Below, piece after piece: positions 1-5,446 of a DNA stretch of 5,446 nt; positions within the stretch are counted from its first letter, which is position 1; each line of letters starts with the position of its first letter. The translations under genes and the position numbers were made by a program. Where the stretch lies: positions 1 through 5,446 of the forward strand of contig JAGXII010000091.1 in the NCBI GenBank assembly GCA_024635735.1. The letters are read 5' to 3'. The notes under the pieces were generated by a model, which saw only the letters and a list, made by a program, of their open reading frames with translations, was not told the DNA's origin and ran no database searches. The DNA comes from Christiangramia sp. (GTDB lineage: Bacteria > Bacteroidota > Bacteroidia > Flavobacteriales > Flavobacteriaceae).

Positions 1-1
1 A

Positions 2-3000
2 GTTAATGGAGTGGGAGGCAAGATCAAGCAATATGAAGTAGCTGTAGATCCTGATGAACTTCGTGCGATTGGCCTTACGATTTCCGATGTTTTTAACGCC
101 CTTGAAAATAATAACCAGAATACAGGAGGCGCCTATATTGAAAAAAATCATCAGGCTAATTTTATTAGAGGCGAAGGTCTGGCGAGAAGTATTAAAGATC
201 TTCAAAAGATTGTAATTACCAATTCTGAAGGGATCCCTATTACTATTGGAGATGTCGCCGAAGTTGGAATTGGAAGTGCGGTACGCTATGGAGCGCTTAC
301 GAAGAACGGCGAAGGCGAAGCGGTTGGCGGAATGGTAATGATGCTGAAGGGAGCAAATTCTAATGAAGTTGTTGAAAACGTAAAAGACCGGATTAAACAA
401 ATTCAGAAATCATTACCGGAAGGAGTGAGTATCAAATCGTTCCTGGATCGTAGTGAGCTTATTGCCAATACTACCTCTACAGTAAAGGGCAATTTGATCG
501 AAGGTGGATTAATCGTGATCTTTGTTCTGGTTCTACTGCTTGGAAACTGGAGAGGAGGACTCATTGTCGCTTCAACCATACCACTATCCTTATTATTCGC
601 ATTTATTTTGATGAATACGTTTGACGTTTGGGCTAATCTTATGAGCCTCGGTGCGATCGACTTTGGGATTATTGTAGATGGAGCTGTAATAATCCTGGAA
701 AGTACAGTTTTCATTCTTTACCAGCGAATTGGCAGGAATCAGCGGAATGATCAAAAAGAAAAAGATAAGATCGCGGCATCCTCTTCCAAGAAAATGATGA
801 ATTCGGCATTTTTTGGCCAGTTGATCATACTTATCGTATTTCTGCCGTTACTGGCATTAGAAGGAGTAGAAGGTAAAATGTTCAAGCCTATGGCGCTGAC
901 TTTTATTTTTGCCATGCTTGGCGCCATGATCCTGTGCTTAACCTACGTCCCGATGATTTCCTCGGTTTTTCTCAAACTACCAAAAAAGACTAAAAATACC
1001 TGGGGAGATCAATTCGTTACCTGGTTGCAGAATAAGTATGAGCCTCTGCTTCAAAACGCACTGAGAAAAGGTAAACTTATTGTTGGATTTACAATCGGAC
1101 TCTTTGCACTGGCGATATTTTTATTTACCAGAATGGGAGGCGAATTTATTCCGCAGCTGGACGAAGGGGATATTGCGTTTCATGTGATTCTTCAACCCGG
1201 AAGTTCTTTGGATGAGGGGATACAAACCTCAACCAGAATAGAAAAGATGTTACTGGATGAGTATCCTGAAATTGAACAGGTAGTTACCCGTTTTGGTGTG
1301 TCTGATGTTCCAACAGATCCTATGCCTATGGACATTGGGGACAGTTTTATCATCTTAAAAGATAAATCTGAATGGACGTCTGCAGACAGCAAAGAAGAGC
1401 TTATTTCAAAAATAAAAGAAAGCCTTAGCGTTATTCCCGGAGTGAGTTATGAATTCACCCAGCCGGTAGAAATGCGTTTCAATGAGCTATTAACAGGGGT
1501 TCGTGAAGATATTGCAGTGAAGATATATGGAGAAGACCTGGATCTTCTTGCTACGAAAGCACAGGAAATTAGCGGACTCATTGGCAATATTGAAGGTGTA
1601 GCCGATATGAAAGTAGAAGCGACTACTGGATTACCTCAAATCACTGTGGTTTATGACCGAAATAAGATCGCTCAATATGGCCTCCAGATCGATGAGCTTA
1701 ATTCACAAATCCAATCGGCATTTGCAGGAGGAAAAGCGGGGGTTATTTTTGAAGGTGAAAAACGATTCGATCTGGTAGTTAGACTTCAGCCGGAAAACAG
1801 GAGGAACATCGGCAATATTCAGAATTTGTATGTGAATATAGCTTCCGGGGAACAAATTCCGCTCAAGGAAGTAGCCGATATAAGCTACAAATCAGGTCCC
1901 ATGCAGATAAGCAGGGATAATACAAATCGCAGAACTTATGTAGGTGTGAATATCAGAAACCGCGATGTGAAATCTGTCGTGGAAGATATTCAGAATAAGT
2001 TAGATGAAGAATTAAGTCTTCCCCCGGGATATTATATTAGGTATGGAGGCGCTTTTGAAAACTTCGAGCGCGCCAGGAAAAGGCTGGAAATTGTGGTTCC
2101 AATTGCCTTATTCCTGATTTTTATCCTGATTTATTTTGCTTTGAAATCTTTTAAGCAAACTACCATGATTTATATGGCGATCCCACTTGCAGCTATCGGT
2201 GGAGTCTATTCATTATGGCTAAGAGGAATGCCCTTTAGTATATCAGCTGGAGTTGGTTTTATTGTTCTGTTTGGTGTTGCGGTATTAAACGGACTTGTAC
2301 TCATAAGCGGCTTTAATGAACTGAAGGAAGAAGGAGTTTCAAATATTTCGGAGCGCATCAAACTGGGAACCAAACGCAGGATAAGACCAATTTTATTAAC
2401 GGCACTAACCGATGTTTTAGGATTTCTGCCGATGGCAATTTCATCTTTGGCAGGAGCTGAAGTACAAAGACCTCTGGCCACCGTGGTAATTGGCGGTCTG
2501 GTAACTTCAACATTCTTAACCTTATTCATCCTGCCGGTTCTCTATCGCTGGATGGAAACCAGAAAAAAGATCAATAAAATGAATCCAAAATTAGCAGGAG
2601 TTATATCCTTAATTATGGTTGTTGGTTTCAGCAATAATTTGATGGCACAGGAAACAGAAGAGATACCGGAGATAACCCAGAAAGAGGCGGTTGAAATAGC
2701 TCTTGAGAATTATCCGCTTTTAAAAAACAAGGCCCGTGAAGTTGATAAGGAAAATGCTATGAAAGCCGCGGCCTGGGATTTTGGTAAAACGAGTGTATTT
2801 ACAGGCGGTGAAGAAATTGGCGATGCAGGAGGGATATATACCACTCTCGGTTTTCAGCAACAGGGAATAGACCTCTTTGGAATTGCGAGTAAGAACCGAC
2901 TTTACGATGATCGAATCGATCTTGCTGAGAGTGATTTTGAATTGTCCAGATTACAGGTTAGCCGCGAGGTGAAGAAAGTCTGGAGCTCGGCTTATTCCGC

Positions 3001-3799
3001 CAAATTAAAGCTGAAACTTTTCAACAGGTTAGACTCATTGTATACCCGTTTAGAGAAGGCAGTTGATTTAAGATATGAAACAGAAGCGATTTCCAGGCTG
3101 GAAATGCTCGCCGCGAAAAACAGGATCAGAGAGATTGAAATTCAGAAAAATCAGGTTGCAAGTGATTATCAAAATTCGCATCGGGCATTAAATCTATGGC
3201 TTGGAGAACAAAATTTTGAAGTTTCCGGAGAAGCATTAAGCGATCCTCGTCCTGAAACTGAATTGCTTCCTGAAAATATCGGGCCACATCCATTGCTTCA
3301 GATCTCCGAAGAAAAAGTACAGGTAGCCGATTCGAGAGTAAAGGCAGAAAAAACTGATTTTCTCCCTGCTCTTAATCTTCAGTATGGATTACAAAAAGTG
3401 AATGGAGCAACCGGATTCTATAATTATCAGGCGGGAATTTCAATTCCTGTTTTTTCCGGAAAAGAACATGCAGATGTCAAAACTGCCCGGATTGAAAAAG
3501 AAATTGCCGAAGAAAACCTGAGATTTAGAAAAGAGCAAATTTCTACTGATTATCAATCGGCTTTAGAGAATTTCAGAAAATGGAAATCTTCCTGGGAATT
3601 TTATCGCACTGAAGTTGTTCCGCTATTGGAAGATCAGCGGCAGGGAACTTTACTGGCATTTAATGAAGGAGCAATAGATTATACCGAAATGATCCAGAAT
3701 CTTGACAATGCCATCCAGTCTGAACTTCGTGCGATCGAAGCTTATAAAAATTATCAGGTCGCTCTGGCCGAAATCGAATTTTACCTAAAAAGAAAATAA
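2..3799 (+). CDS. czcA: CzcA/CusA-family heavy-metal RND efflux pump fused to a TolC-family outer-membrane channel (5' end cut off by the window)
   Basis: The protein is the inner-membrane, proton-driven pump of a metal-efflux complex, fused to the outer-membrane channel. The frame is open from base 2, and a GTG at 11 is internal, not the start. Residue numbers here count that GTG as 1. The TM4 motif DFGIIVDGAVIILES has D217, D223 and E230, with the same spacing as D402, D408 and E415 of Cupriavidus CzcA, so about 185 residues are missing and the whole protein would be about 1,445 aa. TM2-TM6 lie at about 162-318, and TM7 is followed by the family motif GGEFIPQLDEGD. A large periplasmic loop precedes TM8-TM12, ending near LPVLYRW (about 840-847). 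Residues 857-880 resemble a signal peptide. Residues 885-1262 form two outer-membrane efflux (OEP) repeats with long helices; the second begins near PHPLLQISEEKV. The fusion is common in Bacteroidota. The relay motif resembles divalent-cation pumps, so Zn/Co/Cd/Ni is inferred; the exact metal is unknown. Confidence 0.95.
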   Translation, partial: VNGVGGKIKQYEVAVDPDELRAIGLTISDVFNALENNNQNTGGAYIEKNHQANFIRGEGLARSIKDLQKIVITNSEGIPITIGDVAEVGIGSAVRYGALTKNGEGEAVGGMVMMLKGANSNEVVENVKDRIKQIQKSLPEGVSIKSFLDRSELIANTTSTVKGNLIEGGLIVIFVLVLLLGNWRGGLIVASTIPLSLLFAFILMNTFDVWANLMSLGAIDFGIIVDGAVIILESTVFILYQRIGRNQRNDQKEKDKIAASSSKKMMNSAFFGQLIILIVFLPLLALEGVEGKMFKPMALTFIFAMLGAMILCLTYVPMISSVFLKLPKKTKNTWGDQFVTWLQNKYEPLLQNALRKGKLIVGFTIGLFALAIFLFTRMGGEFIPQLDEGDIAFHVILQPGSSLDEGIQTSTRIEKMLLDEYPEIEQVVTRFGVSDVPTDPMPMDIGDSFIILKDKSEWTSADSKEELISKIKESLSVIPGVSYEFTQPVEMRFNELLTGVREDIAVKIYGEDLDLLATKAQEISGLIGNIEGVADMKVEATTGLPQITVVYDRNKIAQYGLQIDELNSQIQSAFAGGKAGVIFEGEKRFDLVVRLQPENRRNIGNIQNLYVNIASGEQIPLKEVADISYKSGPMQISRDNTNRRTYVGVNIRNRDVKSVVEDIQNKLDEELSLPPGYYIRYGGAFENFERARKRLEIVVPIALFLIFILIYFALKSFKQTTMIYMAIPLAAIGGVYSLWLRGMPFSISAGVGFIVLFGVAVLNGLVLISGFNELKEEGVSNISERIKLGTKRRIRPILLTALTDVLGFLPMAISSLAGAEVQRPLATVVIGGLVTSTFLTLFILPVLYRWMETRKKINKMNPKLAGVISLIMVVGFSNNLMAQETEEIPEITQKEAVEIALENYPLLKNKAREVDKENAMKAAAWDFGKTSVFTGGEEIGDAGGIYTTLGFQQQGIDLFGIASKNRLYDDRIDLAESDFELSRLQVSREVKKVWSSAYSAKLKLKLFNRLDSLYTRLEKAVDLRYETEAISRLEMLAAKNRIREIEIQKNQVASDYQNSHRALNLWLGEQNFEVSGEALSDPRPETELLPENIGPHPLLQISEEKVQVADSRVKAEKTDFLPALNLQYGLQKVNGATGFYNYQAGISIPVFSGKEHADVKTARIEKEIAEENLRFRKEQISTDYQSALENFRKWKSSWEFYRTEVVPLLEDQRQGTLLAFNEGAIDYTEMIQNLDNAIQSELRAIEAYKNYQVALAEIEFYLKRK
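2579..2650 (+). other. Internal signal-peptide-like segment joining the pump and channel domains
   Basis: Directly after the last RND transmembrane helix and a basic stretch (ETRKKINK), an in-frame ATG at 2579 begins a segment with all the parts of a signal peptide. There is a Lys at its fourth residue, a 13-residue hydrophobic core (LAGVISLIMVVGF), a polar region, and a likely signal peptidase I site after LMA with Gln next, the A|Q cut typical of Bacteroidota. The C-terminus of an RND pump is cytoplasmic, so one more membrane crossing is needed to deliver the channel domain to the periplasm, and this segment supplies it with the correct positive-inside charge. Whether it is cleaved, or remains as a thirteenth transmembrane anchor, cannot be told from sequence. 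The short core favours cleavage. The bases before the ATG are A-rich, as at many Bacteroidota starts, so independent initiation here is also conceivable. Confidence 0.7.
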
Positions 3800-3803
3800 A
3801 GAG

Positions 3804-4973
3804 ATGAAAATTATAAAGATCATATTAGCAAGTACAGCTATTTTTCTTGCTTCCTGTGGAGAAAATAAAAAACAGGTTTCAGAAGAAAAGAATAATTCAG
3901 TTAAAGTAACAGCTACTAAAGATGTAATGCTCACGCAACAGCAGTTTGAAGCTCTGGATATGAAAATGGATATTTTAACTTCTAAGCTTATGAGTGGATA
4001 CATTGAGGCCAACGGACATCTGGAGGTACCGCCGCAAAGTGAAGCTACGGTTACACCGGTAATTGGCGGAAATATCAGTTCAATAAAAGTGATCGAAGGT
4101 GATGCGGTGGAGCGAGGTAGTGTTCTGGCATATCTTAGCCATCCTGAAATTATTAAAGTTCAGATAGATTATGTAAACACGGTAAACAAACTAAAATTCC
4201 TGGAAAAGGATTATGCCAGGCAGAAAAAGCTTTATGAAGAGGGAGTAGGTTCCGGCGAAACCTTTCAGAAAGTAGAATCGGAGCTGGAAGGTGCAAAAGC
4301 ACATTTAAATGGTATGGAAGCCCAGTTAAAGCAGCTTCATATAAATCCTGAAAAGATTAAAAATGGAGATATTCAGCAACAAGTCCCCGTTTTAAGCCCA
4401 ATCAAGGGCGCTGTTCAGGCGGTAAATATCAAAACCGGACAGTTTGTGCAATCCCAAACAAATATGTTTGAAATTATAAATACAGATGACGTGCATGTGG
4501 ATCTGATGGTTTTTGAGAAAGATGTACCGAAGGTTAAAGAAGGTCAGAAAGTCTTTTTTAGTACCTCCTCGCAGCCAGGAAAAGAAATGGTTGCCGAGAT
4601 CCTTTCCATTAGCAAAAACTTCGAACAGGATCCTAAAGCGCTGCATGTGCATGCCGAAATTGATAACCGTTCTGGCCACCTGGTGCCGGGAATGTATGTA
4701 AAAGGGAGAATTGCCATAGAAGACAATAAGACATTATCTTTTCCGGAAGCCGCTATTGCTAAAAACGGAGATAGGTTTTATATTTTTTCCGCAGAAAAAG
4801 AAGGAGAACAATGGAGTTTTAAACCTGTTGAGGTAACCACCGGAGTTACCGAAGATAAGTGGACTACAGTGAGCTTTATGGAACAGGTGCCTGAAAATAT
4901 GAAATATGCCTTTAATAATGCCTATTACCTTATGGCGGAGATGAATAAAGGGCAAGGTGGGCATGGTCACTAA
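3804..4973 (+). CDS. czcB: Periplasmic adaptor (membrane fusion) lipoprotein of a heavy-metal RND efflux system, CzcB/CusB type
   Basis: The 389-residue protein is the adaptor that bridges the pump and the outer-membrane channel. The N-terminus is a lipoprotein signal peptide with lipobox LASC, so Cys18 would be lipidated. The first half of the lipoyl (barrel-sandwich) domain is at about 80-118 (VTPVIGGNISSIKVIEGD), the alpha-helical hairpin at about 119-180, and the second lipoyl half at about 194-226 (VLSPIKGAVQAVNIKTG). The beta-barrel spans about 228-304 and the membrane-proximal domain about 305-378. The order and length fit the family. The ATG at 3804 is chosen because it starts exactly at the signal peptide and lies 4 bases after the upstream stop, which suggests translational coupling; there is no strong Shine-Dalgarno motif. 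The C-terminus ends in Gly/His-rich GQGGHGH after several Met residues, a plausible weak metal-binding tail. The symbol is given from family and context; the transported metal is not proven. Confidence 0.93.
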   Translation: MKIIKIILASTAIFLASCGENKKQVSEEKNNSVKVTATKDVMLTQQQFEALDMKMDILTSKLMSGYIEANGHLEVPPQSEATVTPVIGGNISSIKVIEGDAVERGSVLAYLSHPEIIKVQIDYVNTVNKLKFLEKDYARQKKLYEEGVGSGETFQKVESELEGAKAHLNGMEAQLKQLHINPEKIKNGDIQQQVPVLSPIKGAVQAVNIKTGQFVQSQTNMFEIINTDDVHVDLMVFEKDVPKVKEGQKVFFSTSSQPGKEMVAEILSISKNFEQDPKALHVHAEIDNRSGHLVPGMYVKGRIAIEDNKTLSFPEAAIAKNGDRFYIFSAEKEGEQWSFKPVEVTTGVTEDKWTTVSFMEQVPENMKYAFNNAYYLMAEMNKGQGGHGH

Positions 4974-5117
4974 AACTAGAAAAAGGGACATCAACAATCA
5001 CATGATAATTCAGGAAAGAATTTAAAGCTGGCGGAATGAGGGATGCGGATTTGTTGGTTTACCCATTTTATTTGTTATGGAGACTAATTTAGTTCTTCTA
5101 ATAACCCGCAATTTGCG
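4974..5117. other. Spacer after the adaptor gene with no recognisable gene
   Basis: I see no gene, RNA or terminator hairpin in these 144 bases. In the adaptor's own frame, after its stop and one more stop (TAG at 4977), there is a short open stretch from 4980 to 5036 reading KKGHQQSHDNSGKNLKLAE. It contains His residues but is only 19 codons long, has no start, and cannot be called a gene. On the minus strand a 31-codon open stretch (5117 down to 5025) follows the stop of the hsdM relic and is not recognisable as HsdM or anything else. Confidence 0.6.
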
Positions 5118-5121
5118 TTAT
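5101..5121. repeat. Imperfect 21-base palindrome at the edge of the hsdM relic
   Basis: ATAAC at 5101-5105 is answered by GTTAT at 5117-5121, and the centre CGCAA/TTGCG is also inverted, with two unpaired C bases on the left arm and a one-base centre. It overlaps the minus-strand stop codon (5118-5120) where recognisable HsdM similarity ends. It may mark a recombination scar or be chance in AT-rich DNA. The loop is too small for a good hairpin and there is no T-run, so it is not a terminator. Confidence 0.35.
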
Positions 5122-5325
5122 ACGTCTTTACCATCACGGTTCTTGCTAAGAATAAAGATGCAGGCAGGAATTCCGGTAGTTAAGAATAGTTTATCTGGTA
5201 ACCTAACTATGGCATCTACCATAGAGTTGTCCACCATATGCTGGCGTACATTTTTCTCTCCTTTGTTGTTGGAAGTCATCTCCATTGGCCATTACTATCC
5301 CGGCGGTACCGCTATCGCTGCGGGG
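5118..5325 (-). pseudogene. hsdM: Decayed fragment of a type I restriction-modification DNA methyltransferase (HsdM, N6-adenine)
   Basis: The minus strand preserves a conserved block of the HsdM N6-adenine methyltransferase domain, split over two frames. From 5325 to 5278 one frame reads PRSDSGTAGIVMANGD, matching the family's G-T-A-G-F-V-L-A-N-G segment. From 5279 to 5121 the next frame reads on with MTSNNKGEKNVRQ, then MVDAIVRLPDKLF and TTGIPACIFILSKNRDGK. These match the hallmarks S-N, V-D-x-x-V-x-L-P-x-x-L-F and T-x-I-P-A-C, followed by a K-N-R-D-G-K segment. The frames switch near 5278-5283, consistent with a loss of two bases or a gain of one. A TAA at 5118-5120 then ends the frame before the expected F-I-D-A-R segment. 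The SAM-binding region and catalytic N-P-P-F/Y motif that should lie upstream are absent, as are the C-terminus and any hsdS or hsdR. About 70 of the roughly 500 codons usual for HsdM remain, so it cannot be functional. It lies convergent to the efflux operon. Confidence 0.82.
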
Positions 5326-5328
5326 TCA

Positions 5329-5370
5329 CAAAAAAGAAGCTGTCTCATTAATCTGAGACAGTTTTTTTTT
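5329..5370. terminator. Strong intrinsic terminator, probably bidirectional
   Basis: A perfect 8-bp stem (CTGTCTCA at 5340-5347, TGAGACAG at 5354-5361) closes a 6-base loop and is followed by nine T at 5362-5370. This is a textbook Rho-independent terminator on the plus strand. On its other side the A-rich stretch 5329-5338 gives a T-rich run for minus-strand transcripts, so it can act both ways. It is the first convincing terminator after the efflux operon, about 365 bases beyond the adaptor stop, and could also end a gene arriving from the right of the window. Confidence 0.88.
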
Positions 5371-5446
5371 GTTTATAGGTGTTCTTAAAGTTGGTGTTTT
5401 ACAGGATTTTTTCTTACTTTAAAGTATAGATAAATAGTTTAATGAG
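5371..5446. other. AT-rich edge sequence without a recognisable gene
   Basis: I see no coding frame, RNA or clear Bacteroidota promoter (TTG spaced from TANNTTTG) in these 76 bases. The one structured element is a perfect 12-base palindrome, TACTTTAAAGTA, at 5415-5426. It could be an operator half of something beyond the window or chance in AT-rich DNA. Confidence 0.5.

Noticed and set aside
11..13. GTG at position 11 as the start of the pump gene
   Set aside because: The frame is open from base 2 and the encoded V-N-G-V-G-G lies in the middle of the pump's periplasmic part; about 180 residues of the family are still missing upstream.
2206..2529. Minus-strand reading frame of 107 codons within the pump gene, and similar ones at 403-714 and 1192-1392
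   Set aside because: All lie wholly opposite conserved RND coding sequence and show no recognisable protein features.
4734..4997. Minus-strand reading frame of 87 codons opposite the adaptor 3' end
   Set aside because: It overlaps a well-conserved gene in antisense, and its hydrophobic look is explained by the coding bias of the opposite strand.
5101..5121. Integron attC-like site or transposon end
   Set aside because: The arms do not fit the GTTRRRY / RYYYAAC core pair, no integrase or transposase is present, and no flanking target duplication was seen.
5329..5370. Terminal inverted repeat of an insertion sequence
   Set aside because: The two arms are only 6 bases apart and followed by a nine-T run, which is the form of a terminator; there is no transposase in the window.
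5077..5388. Plus-strand reading frame of 103 codons
   Set aside because: It runs antisense to the hsdM relic and straight through the terminator stem and T-run. Its translation resembles no family I know and has no domain-like pattern.
2..5446. CRISPR array, tRNA, rRNA or riboswitch
   Set aside because: No regularly spaced repeats, cloverleaf-like segments or conserved RNA motifs were found by eye on either strand.

Overview
The window reads as a chromosomal or accessory segment from a Bacteroidota bacterium, most likely a member of the Flavobacteriia. The reasons are the moderately AT-rich sequence, A-rich translation starts without strong Shine-Dalgarno motifs, a signal peptide ending in A-Q, and above all an RND metal pump fused to a TolC-type outer-membrane channel, an arrangement common in that phylum. 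The assignment is by family resemblance only.

Positions 2-4973 hold a two-gene, same-strand metal-efflux operon. The first gene enters from the left edge, so roughly the first 180 codons are missing. It encodes a CzcA/CusA-family heavy-metal RND pump whose C-terminus continues in frame into a TolC/OEP outer-membrane factor. Only 4 bases separate its stop from the second gene, a CzcB/CusB-type periplasmic adaptor lipoprotein. Together they supply all three parts of a tripartite efflux complex: inner-membrane proton-driven pump, periplasmic adaptor and outer-membrane exit duct. The TM4 proton-relay motif DFGIIVDGAV and a Glu at the position I align with a CusA copper-binding Met favour divalent cations (Zn/Co/Cd/Ni) over Cu(I)/Ag(I).

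The junction of pump and channel (2579-2650) is the most interesting part of the operon. It looks like a complete start codon plus signal peptide embedded inside the long reading frame. It would carry the channel across the inner membrane, and it raises the question of whether the mature channel is cut free or also made separately.

Positions 4974-5446 contain no intact gene. A stretch of about 205 bases on the minus strand (5118-5325) is a decayed, frameshifted fragment of a type I restriction-modification DNA methyltransferase (HsdM). It is followed by a strong stem-loop terminator with T-runs on both strands (about 5329-5370). The remaining sequence (4974-5117 and 5371-5446) is AT-rich and not recognisable apart from two short palindromes. 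I saw no new multi-gene system here. The points worth following are the internal signal peptide and the hsdM relic.
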